Assembly: GCF_963082655.1 (NCBI RefSeq)
Contig: NC_081556.1
Location: 155,310,559 to 155,374,558, forward strand
Origin: Stomoxys calcitrans
Taxonomy: Eukaryota; Arthropoda; Insecta; Diptera; Muscidae
DNA: 64,000 bases
Direction: 5' to 3'
Position 1 is the first letter of the stretch. Every line of letters starts with the position of its first letter. The position numbers were made by a program, and so were the translations under genes. Positions 21,974 through 34,188 of the stretch are shown here, one piece after another. Under the pieces are notes generated by a model. That model searched no databases. It worked only from the letters and a program-made list of their open reading frames with translations, and was not told the origin of the DNA.

Positions 21974-22940
21974 CAGCGTAGAAATCTAAGACAATCTAGC
22001 CATGTCCGTCCGTCTGTCTGTTGAAATCACACTATAGTCTTTAAAAATAGAGATATTGAGCTGAAACTTTGCACAGATTCTTTTTTTTTTTGTCTATAAG
22101 CTAGTTAAGTTCGAAGATGGCTTATATCGGTCCATATCTTGATATAGCCCCCATATAGACTGATCCGCCTATTTAGAGTCTCAGACCCATAAAAGCAACA
22201 TTTAATACCCGATTTTGCTGAAATTTGGGACAGTGAGATGTGCAATTTTTTTTGCAATTTGGCCCAGATCGGTCCAGATTTGAATATATCTGCCATATAG
22301 ACCGATCTCTCAATTTAAGGTCTTGCATCCATAAAAAGCGCATTTATTGCCCAATTTTGCCAAAATTTGGGACAGTGAGTTGTGTTAGACCCTTCGTCCT
22401 TCATCCTTTTTCAATTCGGCCTAGATCGGTTCAGATTTGGATATAGCTGCCATATAGACAGATCTCTCAATTTAAGGTTTTGGGGCCATAAAAGGCGCAT
22501 TTATTGTCCGATGTCGCCGAAATTTGGGACAGTGTGTTAAGTAAACCCCTCGACATATTTCTGCAATTTGGCTTAGATCGATGAAGATTTGGATATAGCT
22601 GCCATATAGACCGTTTTGGCCTCATAAAAGGCGCATTTATAATCCGATTTGACTGAAATTTGACACAGTGACTTATGTTAGGCTTTTCGACATCCGCTTC
22701 GTATATGGTTTAAATCGGTTTATTTTTAGATATACTTACTAAAAAGAACAATATTTTGTTATACACAATTGAACAATGACTTGTACTTATTAGTATTTGG
22801 TACAAATCGGAACATATTTCAATAAGGTATGCATTTATCACCGGATTTTGACGAAAGGCGGTTTATGTATATACCCGAGGTAGTGGGTATCCAAAGTTCG
22901 GCCCGGTCGAATTTAACGCCTTTTTTACCTGTTTCAAAAA
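21974..22940 (+). repeat. DINE-like family A element, 5'-truncated
   Basis: It begins within the head block ('ctagccatgtccgtccgtctgtctgttgaaatcac'). Four ~150-bp units with 'gatatagctgccatatagac' follow, and it ends 'tatacccgaggtagtgggtatccaaagttcggcccggtcgaat'. It is the same 'aaaagcgcatttatt' subfamily as the copy at 1-692. Confidence 0.75.
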
Positions 22941-22989
22941 TCAATAGCGTTCGCCCTTGGACCAAAAAAGTGACTTGTGCAAATTTTTA

Positions 22990-23165
22990 TGACAGCCGGA
23001 CAACAAATGCGACGTGAAACTTGATTACAAGAATACATGGACAATCAGACGGACATGGCTAAATCGAAACAGAAAATGATTCTAAGTCGATCGGTTTACT
23101 TATCAAGGGTCTAGCTCTTCTCCTTCTGCCCTGTACCACAGTGATGGTGTAGGGTATAAAAACAC
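22990..23165 (-). repeat. DINE-like family B fragment (5' end)
   Basis: Reading leftward it gives the family B head: a hairpin-like 'tataccctacaccatcactgtggtacagggcag', 'gaagagctagacccttgataagtaaaccgatcgac', then 'gatttagccatgtccgtc'. Only about 175 bp remain. Confidence 0.65.
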
Positions 23166-23741
23166 ATAAAGTTCGATCAAATGTCGAGGTTTACTAAGTT
23201 TTGTCTTCCATGGTGCTTATACTGGTTACAAGCAGAACTATATTGGATTTATGAGCAGCTTGAAAGCAAGGCAATTCGAATATTCGACTCTGTATGCAGG
23301 GTGATGGTTGAAACTATTTCCATTTGCTTACCTATCACCTCATGATTTTTTGACTTCTGTCCTGGCTATTAGACCGTCATGAATTCTTCTACTATTTAAC
23401 CTAGGAAGAGCTAATTTCCTAGAAAATTATATCCCATTCAATTCAAAATAGTCTTCCCTTACGTTTTTATTCAACGAAGAAAGTTTTATTTCCTTGGGAA
23501 AGAATATTCCATTATATTCAACATACTCGTCGTGATCGTTCCTATAAAGTCGTGCTCACTCCTAAAGGACTCCTGCTTTACATCGAAGAGCGCGTCAGAG
23601 AAAGAGGAAACGTTTTGGTTGCTGGTTGGAAATGAACTCTACAGAACTGTACACCGCTATCATATTAACCGATAACTCTTGTTAATATCAAAGATTGCTT
23701 AATTTTGTACAAAATAAGTAAATAATATACATATATATATA
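23166..23741. other. Unassigned intergenic DNA
   Basis: No ORF or repeat family was recognised. AT-dinucleotide runs lie near 23725-23742. Confidence 0.4.
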
Positions 23742-24900
23742 TTTATACCCTATACATTAGGTTGGGGGTATACTAATTTCGTCATTCTGTTTGTAACACC
23801 TCGAAATATGCGTCTGAGACCCCATAAAGTATATATATTTTTGATCGTCATGTCATTTTAAGTCGAGTAGCCCATGTCCTTTCGTCTGTCCGTCTGTCTG
23901 TCGAAAGCATGCTAACTTTCGAAGGAGTAAAGCTTTAAATTTTGCACAAATACTTTTTTAGTGTAGGTCGGTTGGGATTATAAACGGGCCAAATCGGTTC
24001 ATGTTTTGATATAGCTGCCATATAAACCGATCTTGGGTCTTGACTTCTTGAGCCTCTAGACAGCGCAATTCTCGTCCAATTCGACTGAAATTTTGAATGT
24101 AGTGTTTTGATATCGCTTCCAAATACTGTGTTTAGTATAATTCAAATCGGTTCATGTTTTGATATAGCTGTCATATAAACCGATCTTCGGTCTTGACTTC
24201 TTGAGCCTCTAGAGGGCAAAATTCTCTTCCGATTTAACTGAAATTTTGCACGAAGTGTTTTGGTATCATTCCCAACAACTTTGATAAGTATGAATTAAAT
24301 AAATAAATTTAATACCGTCATATAAACCGATCTCGGATCTTGACTTCTTGAGCCAATAGAGGGCGCAATTCTCGTCCGATTTGGCTGAAATTTTGCATGA
24401 GGAGTTTTGTTATGTCTATCAAAATCTGTACTAAGTACGGCGCAAATCGTTACATAGCTGGCCATAGCTGCCATATAAACCGATCGTGGATCTTGACTTC
24501 GTGAGCTTCTAGAGGGCGCAATTCTCAACCGAGTTGGCAGAAATTTTGTACAACAGCTTCTCTCATAACCTTCAACATACGTGTCTAATATGGTCTGAAT
24601 CGATCAATAGCTTGATACAGCTCCCAAATAAACCTATCTACCGATTTTGCTACTTGAGCCCCTACAAGGTGCAATTCTTATACGAATGAACTGAAATATT
24701 ACACAATGACTTCTACAATGTTTAGCATTCATTTATGAACTAAAACGGACTATAACTTGATATATCTCCAATAGCATAGCAGTTCTTATTCAATATTCTT
24801 GGTTTGACAAAAAGAGATACCGCGCATAGAACTCAACAAATGCAATCCATGGTGGAGGGTATATAAGATTCGGCCCGGCCGAACTTAGCTTACTTGGTTT
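23742..24900 (+). mobile_element. DINE-like family A element, near full length
   Basis: It has the start 'tttatacccta...ggttgggggtatac', the 'cgtcattctgtttgtaac' block, the 'gtctgtccgtctgtctgtcg' microsatellite and 'ctaactttcgaaggagtaaag'. About five ~150-bp units follow ('gatatagctgccatataaaccgatctt...gagcctctagagggcgcaattct'). It ends 'aatccatggtggagggtatataag' and the palindrome TTCGGCCCGGCCGAA. The start and end motifs form inverted subterminal repeats. Confidence 0.8.
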
Positions 24901-26122
24901 TGCTTAATACGATAAACAATTGCAAATAATTTAAATCATTAAGAAGTAGAATTCTTTATGTTATCTTTTTTTAATTATTTTAAAAACACTTTAAATTTGT
25001 TTTTTTTTTCTCCAATAAACTTAAATAAATATTGGGACACTTTAATTTCAGTTCAATGCCGACGAAATGAAACAGCCGGCTATGTTTTCTATGTCCATAT
25101 AAAAATTTAATCTCACTACACTCTCTCTTTCTCTTTAACTCTCTCTCACTCTCGTTTGATATTAGAAATTAACATGAAATATGTTACGAATTTCAAAAGT
25201 TTGTTTTCACTGTCAATGTCAGCGACGAAGATATTTTCTTCAATGTTTTGTGGGCAACTATTAATACGATACTATCAAACAAATCCAAAGTAATTTTGCT
25301 TTTCTATCATTAAACCGAAAACATAGGCATGATATTAAAAATATATGAAAATATTAGGATTGCTCGAATATCCCATGATGGAAATATTGTTTATATATAT
25401 TTTTAAGAACACAAACACAATTTTATTCTGTGTAAAACAACCCACCCTAGTGAACTTGTATCCATCTTTTTATAGCACACATTCGTTTACCTATCCATCC
25501 AAAAGTTGAGAAGCACCCATGCATATAAACTTAACAAATTAATTTGAATGAAATTTGTCGCATATACGCATAAGTATGTTTTGTATGGAGGCTTCTTTTG
25601 GTTATTCATATAGTGTGCATAGATATTATATGTGGCAGGTATTGAGAAATTCTAAATTATCACTTCAAAGGCAATCAAAGAAGATAGAAGATACTTTAGT
25701 GGCAATGTTTAGACATTTCGAGTTCCTGTAATCGTTCATATAATCGACAGGAGGTAAACGTTATGATAGCATAGAGTTTACGCCAAATATGTGTATATAT
25801 ATATAGAACACATGCCATATTTCACATTTGTGGAAGTTCTCTCCATTTGTTTGACTCACGTGGAGGAAGAATTAGATAGGCATTGTGGAATAAGGCCTTA
25901 CAAGACCAGCATGTATAATTTTAAACATAGAATTTTTTACTATTTTTACAAAGGATTTTTCCATGCAGTTTTCTTTGAACTTCACAAGATATATGTATAC
26001 GAAGAGGATATTTTCTCGGATATAACACCCCCATCATAGGGTGGTGGATGTAATGGTATATGATATGCCTATGGTGTTGGCCAATCTTTTGTACTTGGTT
26101 ATACATATTACATATGCAAAGC
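24901..26122. other. Unassigned AT-rich intergenic DNA
   Basis: No gene was recognised. A CTCTCT-rich run lies near 25120-25155 and AT repeats near 25790-25804. The 82-codon frame at 25791-26039 starts in the AT repeat and shows no domain. Confidence 0.4.
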
Positions 26123-26178
26123 TTTTATACCCTCCACCATAGGATGGGGGTATACTAATTTCGTTATTTTGTTTGTAA

Positions 26179-26474
26179 AAAATGCAAATTTTGCCCTTGA
26201 ACATTCCACTAAGGAACAGGGGCAAACTTTTCACCTATCAATAAGTGAAGCCCGATTTAAGTTTAAGCTCAATGATAAGGGACCTCCTTTTTATAGCCGA
26301 GTCCGAACGGAGTGCCGCAGTGCGACACCTCTTGGGAGAGAAGTTTACATGGCATATTACCTCACAAATGTTGCCAGCATTTGGAGGGGAAAGCCACCGC
26401 TGAACATTTTTTCTGATGGTCTCGCCAGGCTTCGAACCCAGGCGTTCAGCGTCATAGGCGGACATGCCAACCTC
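26179..26474 (-). mobile_element. tRNA-derived SINE, 5'-truncated, nested in family A
   Basis: Reverse copy from the tail ('aaaatgcaaattttgccc') to the head ('catgccaacctc'), with the inverted B-box region 'aggcttcgaaccc'. The last ~16 bp of the head are missing. A short direct repeat TGTAA lies at 26174-26178 and 26475-26479, a likely target-site duplication inside the host element's 'gtttgtaactcc'. Confidence 0.85.
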
Positions 26475-26559
26475 TGTAACTCCACGAAATATTCGTCTAA
26501 GACCCTATAATGTAAACAAATTCTTGATCGTCATGAAATTTTAAGTAGATCTAGCCATG

Positions 26560-26662
26560 TCCGTCCACCTGTCCGTCCGTCTGTCTTTCACCCTGTCCGT
26601 CCTTCCGTCCGTCCGTCTGTCTGTCCGTCCGTCTGGCCGTCCGTCCGTCCGTCTGTCTGTCG
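26560..26662 (+). repeat. GTCC/GTCT microsatellite, expanded DINE core
   Basis: About 100 bp of GTCC, GTCT and TTCC tetranucleotides are present. The same core is only about 20-25 bp in the other family A copies. The minus-strand frame rich in RTDGRTD is an artefact of the repeat. Confidence 0.85.
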
Positions 26663-27717
26663 AAAGCACGATAACTTTCAAAGGAGTAAAGCTAGCCGCT
26701 TGAAATTTTGCACAAATACCTCTTGTTAGTGTAGGTTTGTTGGGATTGTAAATGGGCCATATCGGTCCATGTTTTGATAAAGCTGCCATATGAACCTATC
26801 TTGGATCTTGCCTTCTTGAGACACTACAGGGCGCAATTTTTATCCGATTTGGCTGAAACTTTGCATGGTGTGTTTTGTTATGACTTCCAACAACTGCATT
26901 AAGAATGGTCAAAATCGGTCCATAACCTGATATAGCTGCCGTATAGACCGATCTGGGGTCTTGACTTCTTGAGCCATTAGACGTCGCAATCATTATCCGA
27001 TTTAGCTGAAATTTTGTATGAGATGTTTTATTATGACTTTCAATAACTGTGCTAAATATGGCTTTAATCGGTCCATAACGTTGCCATATAAACCGATCTG
27101 AGGTCTTGACTTTAAAGCCTCTACAGAGAGCAATTCCTATCCGATTTGGCTGAAATTTTGCATGACGTGTTTTGTTATGACTTCCAATAACTGTGCTAAG
27201 AATGCTTTAAATCGGTCCATAACCTGATATAACTGCCATATAAACCGATCTGGGGTCTTGACTTCTTGAGCCACTAGAGAGAGCAATTATTATCCGATCT
27301 GGCTAAAATAAAATCCGGCTTCACCCATGACCTTCAACATACGTGTCGAATATGGTCTGAATCGGTTTATAGCCTGATACAGCTTTCCTATAAACTGATC
27401 TCCCTATTTTACTTCTTGAGCCCCTAAAGGGCGCAATTCTTACTGATTTGGCTGAAATTTTACACAATGACTTCTACTATGGTCTCCAATATTCAATTCA
27501 ATTATGGTCCGTAATGAACCATAACTTGATAAAGCTCCAATAGCATAGTAATTCTTTTCTTTTCTTTTATCCTTTCCTTTCCTTTGTTTGCCTAAAAAGA
27601 GACCGGGAAAAAAACTCGACAAATGCGATCCCTGGTGGAGGGTATATAAGATACGGCCCGACCGAACTTAGCCCGCTTTTACTAGTTTTTCTTTCTTTTC
27701 TAAATTAAAGCTTATCT

Positions 27718-27970
27718 TTTATACTCCATCAAAGGATAGGGGATATGGAATATTGTCCATATCAGTCCATATTTAGGTATAACTGTCGATTTAGTGTTTT
27801 AAGCCTATAAAAGTGACATTTATTGTTCGATCTCTCTAAAATTTGGAACAATGAGTTGCACTAGGCCTCCAAATTTCGGATCCAAATATGGTCCACATTG
27901 ATAGAAATGCTATCCAAAATGAAGGGGGTTCAAGACAGCCCTGTTGAATTTAACCCGGTTTTGGTTATTT
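27718..27970 (+). repeat. DINE-like family A fragment, degenerate
   Basis: It has a start-like 'tatactccatcaaaggataggggatat', one unit ('ccatatttaggtataactgtcgattta...cataaaagtgacatttatt' type) and an end-like 'gttgaatttaacccggttttgg'. It is heavily diverged and internally deleted. Confidence 0.55.
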
Positions 27971-29310
27971 TTAGTTCATTACCTTTGCTATGCTACGTGT
28001 TCCTCCCATATTGCGTATGATTAACATTAATTTTAGATAAAATAATATTACTCATATTCATGTATGTACCACTATATAAGAATACCAATCTGTCTACATA
28101 CTTTTGAAAGGCATTGTAATTAACCAAGAAAATTTGCTCTCAAAACCATTGTAACTTAAAGAGAACAAAGAGACTACTGTACATATAATAAGCATGAGCA
28201 TTCTTACAGCCACACAAACAAAGGCATACCAATAAATCGACTAAAACACGCATTTGTAACCCAATTGCCAATAAATTACGACCAGCTAGTGAGTACTTAG
28301 TTTACAAACTACCCATGCGACCTTAACATTGATTAATTGAGAATTGGTTAATAGAGAAGTTAGCATGAGAACAACACAATTAGGAGGAGAATTGGGCTAA
28401 ACTCCAACGCTCACTCATTACAACAGCCGCCACACGCTCTACAAACAGTTACCCACAGAGATTCACCATTCCCTCCTCCCATAAAGAGAGTTTTTCTCTT
28501 TTTAAGTTATTTTTTTGTAAATAAACAGTTTATGTACAATCATCATCAGTTCTAGTCGATTGTTTTGTTGCTGTGGTTATTGCCAACGTCGTCGTAAACA
28601 TCGTTGTTATTGTTGGCGACACAGTACACAGTGATTGTATGTGCATGTGTAATCGGTAATCAAGAATCGGCAATCGGAAGTATTCTACAGCGCGGCAACA
28701 ATGCTTTTACATCAGGTGTCGCTAGGTCGTGTGATGCAATACGTCACCATTGCAATTGGCAAAAGATCTCACAAGTATTCGTGCGTTCATTCGCTCATCC
28801 GATGACGACCACCATAATGATTATGAATGATTTTGGTATATGATAAGTAAAATAATATTATTAATGAAACCATACACAATTTTATATGTGTGTACGAGTA
28901 TATACATACAGGTAAATACACATGCTGCCAATCAGTAGAACAATGACATACCATAAATTAACAGATGTTAATACATGTTAAAGTACACTTTTGCAAGTTG
29001 GTGGTATGTTACACTCGAAAAAATTTCATTGTGAACAAAATTGTAGAAACAACATTTGTCTTTAAAAAGAAAAATCCTAGAATATTAATGAGGAGATATA
29101 TTTTTGAAATATTTGTGATCTTAGACTCAATTAAAAAGTGAACTATGCTACTGAAGGCCGTCTTGGCCACAATAACCACATTGTTGGGTAAATATTTTCA
29201 TCCCATAGGCTAAACCTAAAAGGCTAAAACCGGAGACCACCTTGGCGCAGAAGCCCTGACACAGAGCGCCTGGGTTGTGTATATTTATATTTTATGTAAA
29301 CCTAAAACTA
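27971..29310. other. Unassigned intergenic DNA, repeat-poor
   Basis: No family repeat was seen over about 1.3 kb. It contains 'gttgttattgttggcgac' near 28600 and the 79-codon frame 28604-28843, which has no recognisable domain and no clear splice context. Enhancer or non-coding RNA content cannot be judged. Confidence 0.4.
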
Positions 29311-29687
29311 CACTGACATAAAAATGTTCGTACAATGAACGATTTTAATCGTTATATTAATGAAATCTGACGTTAATATTACGCCAACGTACTATTTCAT
29401 TAATATAATGAAACCCTTTACATTGTATTCACAACCAGGTTCAGTTATAAATATGATGAGTTCAATCGTTATATTTACGAAGCACTTTCGTTGTTTTAAT
29501 GACGATTGATCATGGTATTAACGATTAAAATTATTAAAAAAAAAATAGTTTCACGAAATGTTATTCCTTGTACTAATTACATAGAATTGTTGTATTGATG
29601 AACGAAATTGTTCAATTTACGAAAATGTAATCGTTGTAATCACAAATCAAATTTTCCGACTTCTATTCCAAAAAAAATCTGAAGACG

Positions 29688-29883
29688 CAGTATAATACAA
29701 GCAAATAAAATAGCTGCGAATACTTTGTATAATGATGAACTTCAGTCAATGAACTGAGAAATAGTGATAATCATTATATCCAATTCAGTATAATACAAGC
29801 AAATAAAATAGCTGCGAATACTTTGTATAATGATGAACTTCAGTCAATGAACTGAGAAATAGTGATAATCATTATATCCAATT
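29688..29883 (+). repeat. Perfect 98-bp tandem duplication
   Basis: Bases 29688-29785 are repeated without a difference at 29786-29883. The unit starts 'cagtataatacaagc' and ends 'cattatatccaatt'. The lack of divergence implies a very recent event, or an assembly artefact. Confidence 0.95.
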
Positions 29884-29963
29884 CCTCTAATTCTGGTTTT
29901 GGATAAAAAATTTAAATTATTTATTGGAAAGTATACAATTTTATATTGGACAGCTTGTTGACG

Positions 29964-31060
29964 TGCCTACCCTGAACCACTACTGTGGTTCAAGGTATTA
30001 TAACTTAGTGAATTTGTTGGTAACTTCCAGAAAGAAGAGAGATAAACCCATTGATAAGTATACCGATCGACTCAGAATCACTTTATGATTCGATTTAGCT
30101 ATGTCCGTCTGTCCATGTTAATTTGTGTACAAACTACAGGTCGCAATATTCATCCAATCGTCTTCAAATTCGGTATAGGAATGTTTTTCGCCCAAGAGAC
30201 GAAGCTTATTGAAATTGCAAAAATTTAGCTCAGATTTAAATATAGCTGCCATATATATGTTCGTCCGATTTGCAGTAATAATGCAATAAAATGGCTATTT
30301 GCAAACCAATTCTCTCGAAATTAAGCAGGGAGGATTTTCTTATGACTCTCGACATTACTGGTGAATTTCTTAGAAATCGGTTCAGATTTAGATATAGGTG
30401 CCATATATGTATATATATCGCCTGATTTTCACTTCAATTTTCACTGCAAGCGCATTTATTGACCCATCTTCCCAAATCTTTGTATAACGCTTTTTTTGAC
30501 GAATTTAACAATATCTATAAAGTTTGCTCGAAATCGGTTCAGATTTAGATGTAGCTCCCATATATATGTTTGTCCGATTTGCAGTAATAATGTACTAAAA
30601 TGTTCATTTGTTGAGCGATTCTCTTGAAATTTGGTAGGAAATATTTTCTTTCGACAATGCTGTTGAATTTCATAGAAATCGGTTCAGATTTATATGTAGC
30701 TGCCATATATACATACATATCCTGTTTTTTACTCCTAGAGCCACTGCAAGCGCATTTACTGACCAATCTTCTCAAATTTTTGTACAACGTTTTCCTCAAC
30801 GACTACCACAATATCTGAGTTTGCTCGAAATCGGTTCAAATTTGGATATAGCTACCCGAACATATGTCATTTGTCAACCATAACTACATATTGAACATAT
30901 TTGCTGCAACATTGATAAGGATTGTTTAATCACATATCTGAAAACATCCGCCAAGATCCATCAAATTTGTTTCAGAATTGGATATAGCTCCCACATTGTA
31001 CTTATAGGGTAGGTGTAGGGTATTATACCGCCCGACTTTGCCCTTCCTTACTGGTTTTTA
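29964..31060 (+). mobile_element. DINE-like family B element, near full length
   Basis: The head CCACTACTGTGG with 'caaggtattataacttagtg', the 'gagataaacccattgataagtataccg' block and ~290-bp units ('cagatttagatatagg...gccatatatg') follow the same order as 2903-4068. The end 'gtagggtattataccgcccgactttgcccttccttactgg' also matches. It is nested inside the CACTGA element. Confidence 0.75.
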
Positions 31061-31672
31061 ATTTAAATTTAAGTTTTTTATTATCTATATAAATATTAAG
31101 ACATTCGAAAACGCAAACAAAAACTTGATCTGATCAAATGATACTTTCCCATGCACTGTCCACATTCATATCTTTAACGAAACTGGCTATTATATTAATG
31201 ACAGTGTTTTTGTTAAAATTTCCCCTTATGTAGATGTCAATCGATCAGTTAATGAACTGAGTTGTTGTATTAATGATTGCAATTCGTTATTATTCATTGG
31301 TTAATCGTTATATTAATGAACATTTTTCATAAATTTTTATATGGTATTTTCAAACCTCGATTTCCCTTTTCAGATCTGCCTAAACGTTTAAAATTTTTAT
31401 TGAGTGGAACATGCAGGAGTGTTTTATGGCAATAGTCAGGAGTTTCCCCTTTTTTTTCTTTTATTAAAATATGAAAAATAAAAATTTCGTAATATTAATG
31501 AATAGGAGTTCTTAAATAGAACAATTAACGAAATTCAGAAAAACAACCCCTAATATTGAATTCATTATATCAACGGAAATTTTCTTTGTATAAACGTAAA
31601 TTTTCGTTGTATTAATGAATGCAAGTCAACGATCGCTGTTCATTAATGTGATAACCGTTTTTTTTTTCAGTG

Positions 31673-33860
31673 TATGAAGACATAAAGCACAGCCTTGCTG
31701 AAATTTTTATAACCTTCACTCGGAAACATGTTGTGCAATTTTCACCGTAAAATCAATATTTCTCAATAAAACTGATCTAAAATGAATATATTGATGTGAT
31801 ACATATGGCGAATTTAGTGCACAAGTATCCTATATTCTTTGCTATAAAAAAATCTACTCATTGGCTATACATTTGTTGTTGTGTTTTTTTAGGTGTATCT
31901 TTATGACTGTCATACCCAGACTATCATCTCACAAATATTCACTTTTTAATACCCGTCATATTTCTCTACAATACGCGGCTACTGGGCTTGCTTACGACCA
32001 ACGACACTTTTATAAACCAGAAACAGGAACTACTTTCTCTGAAGGTTTTAGACAACAGTTTCACAGAACACACGTTTCCATCCATCAAGTTTTGTTTGTT
32101 TGCATTCTTTCCTCTTATATATTGGCTGGAGAGGTCAGTCCGCAATTTTATTATTAATTTTAATAAAACGAAACAAACATTTGTCTCTGGCCACTATCAC
32201 TAATTGATTTGTAATTAATATCGATTAGGAGCAAAAGAGAGAGAGAGAGAGAGAAGTGATAGGGTAATATTTGCATAATCATTTTAATTGAATGTTTTGC
32301 TTCGGGAGCAATGGAAAATAAGTAAAATCATGTATTAAGGAATAGAAAGTATTATGACAGTTAAGAATAAGGTCACGAAATTTTATAATTTCGTTATAAA
32401 ATTATGGGGTAGAGAGCGGTATATTTAAAAAAAAAGCTTAGTCATTATAAGGAGGAAAATTAAGACGGTATTTTGATAAGAGTAAAATATTAATATTTTT
32501 TTTTTTTTACTCTTAAATAGTATATTAAATAAATAGACAGCCATTCCAAACCTATATACATCAACATCAAAATAAAACCAAATGTAATTGATTCAGGCTA
32601 GGTTTTGCGTCCATATGTCCATAATATACAACAAAAATGTTAGGAAATTTTTCATAATTCCATTCATTATTTATTTTTTACACATTATTCATGTATCGAA
32701 CTTAGAATACATGGCCAAGTTCTCACATTGATGTGCAAGCCAGTATTTTTCCGAAAATATACAAGAATTTCTAAAATTCAAAATAATTTTCTTAGTTTTC
32801 CCTACTTTTTCACCTTTTTAAGCTTTTTTTGCTCTCTTGTCGGGCAAACTGTCCATGCGAAAACAAGTTTTGTACTTTGTCTGCAGAGACAGACCACATG
32901 ATTGGTGGTGCCTTTTTTTTAATAATGAAGTTCGTGTGTGTATTACTATAGGCAAAAAACAAAGTTCAAATTTCTCTTACGTTAAGAATCAGATCAGATA
33001 TGCTCCGTAGCGTTAGTATTTCGCTGAATATAGAAATGAAAACAAGCCCCAGTTAGCCCAACAAGAGCTGACAAAATATTTGGGCAATAGTGAAACAAAC
33101 AATCTACAGGTTATTTTATTTTGCATTCGCTATCTGATCAAACTCTAATATAACATAACAAACTCTAATATAATATTTTGTAAAAGATTTCATTTGAACA
33201 GTACATAATTTTCCCTTAAATAAGGGAAAGAAATCTGAAATTTTTGTAATTTTTTTCAATTTTATCAAAATTGACTTTCTTACATGCACAAGTCAGTTCA
33301 TATTTTACTCTTATGGAAATACACGTATACCATACATGCGGTCGAATTTCCATATTCTCTCTCTCTATCTCTAGTTACAAATCATCATTTATGGGAATCC
33401 GAACATTGGCTTTTTACCGGTACATTTTCTTTGGTGAGAAATATTTTCCTTCATATTAAGGATTGTTTATATTAAATTACCTACCATTTAATATAAATAA
33501 ATCCCTAACTTTGCATCTTTTTATTAAAAAAACTTTGAATCTTTTTATTAAAGAAAAAAATCTAAAATAAAGGGACAAGACAACAGTGTACCTTAGTTAC
33601 TTGTAAATATGCAAAATTGCCTTACAAGTAGTAGCGTCTTTAAATGTTCAGTTTTTTTTAGGTTAAGATGCAAAGTTTACCGATCGAAATTTGAAGAGGA
33701 TGGTCGTGTACGATAGTAAGAAAATTATATTTTTGAAGACAGCATCTCTATTTTAAAGTTTTCGTTCTTTGGCTCGTATTTATTGCTAAAATCCTACGAT
33801 AAGGAAAATTCTTAAATTTTCTGTCATTTTTTTCAGTAAAAATTTCTTATTCCGTTTTTT
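31673..33860. other. Unassigned AT-rich intergenic DNA
   Basis: No family repeat or recognisable protein was seen. The 98-codon frame at 31861-32157 and smaller ones show no domain. A (GA)9 run lies at 32237-32254 and a TC-rich run near 33355-33372. Confidence 0.4.
32237..32254 (+). repeat. (GA)9 microsatellite
   Basis: Nine uninterrupted GA units. In flies such runs can recruit GAGA-type factors, but no gene start is evident next to it. Confidence 0.9.
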
Positions 33861-34145
33861 GCAAATTGCAAATTTGCCCAAGTTCAAGTTTAATCTCAAT
33901 GATAAGGGTCCTCTTTTTTATAGCCGAGTACGAACGACGTGCCGCAGTGCGACAGCTCTTTGGGTAGAAGTTTTAACATGGCTGCCATACCATTTTTTCG
34001 AATGACATAGTACCTTACACATGTCGACAGCATTAGAAAGGGATAACCACCCCCGAAACTTTTTTCTGATGTTCTCGCTAGGATTCGAACTCAGGCGTTC
34101 AGCGTCATAGGCGGACATGTTAACCTCTGCGCTACGGTGGCTTCC
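33861..34145 (-). mobile_element. tRNA-derived SINE, near full head
   Basis: Reverse copy with 'tatagccgagtacgaac', an inverted B box 'ggattcgaactc' and an inverted A box 'cctctgcgctacggtggc' at the right. About 50 bp of tail are deleted ('aaatttgcccaagttcaag'). A 30-bp extra piece ('ctgccataccattttttcgaatgacatag') lies in the middle. Confidence 0.8.
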
Positions 34146-34188
34146 AATACTTTGTTTATAGCACCTCGGAATGTTAATGTGAAGTCTA

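Larger units (their letters stand above)
26123..27690 (+). mobile_element. DINE-like family A element, full length, interrupted by a SINE
   Basis: It starts TTTTATACCCTCCACCAT with 'aggatgggggtatac' and ends 'ccctggtggagggtatataag', 'cggcccgaccgaactta' and a T-rich tail. The head is split after 'tttgtaa' by a SINE (26179-26474) and resumes with 'taactccacgaaatattcgtc'. The microsatellite core is enlarged (26560-26662). About six internal units follow. Confidence 0.8.
29311..31672 (+). mobile_element. MITE-like element with CACTGA ends, carrying a family B insertion
   Basis: The left end is CACTGACATAAAAATG and the right end, reverse-complemented, is CACTGAAAAAAAAAACGG. TA lies just outside each end (29309-29310 and 31673-31674). 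Both arms are rich in 'cgttatattaatgaa' and 'attaatgaac'. No transposase frame is present. A 98-bp tandem duplication lies at 29688-29883 and a family B element at 29964-31060, so the element itself is about 1.2 kb. Superfamily is not assigned. Confidence 0.5.

Noticed and set aside
26541..26789. Arg/Asp/Gly-repeat protein
   Set aside because: It is the translation of the GTCC/GTCT microsatellite in a DINE-like element.
28604..28843. 79-codon ORF in repeat-poor DNA
   Set aside because: No domain, no start context and no splice signals stand out; length is within chance expectation.
31861..32157. 98-codon ORF
   Set aside because: Composition is not convincing, no domain was recognised, and it overlaps another frame of similar length.
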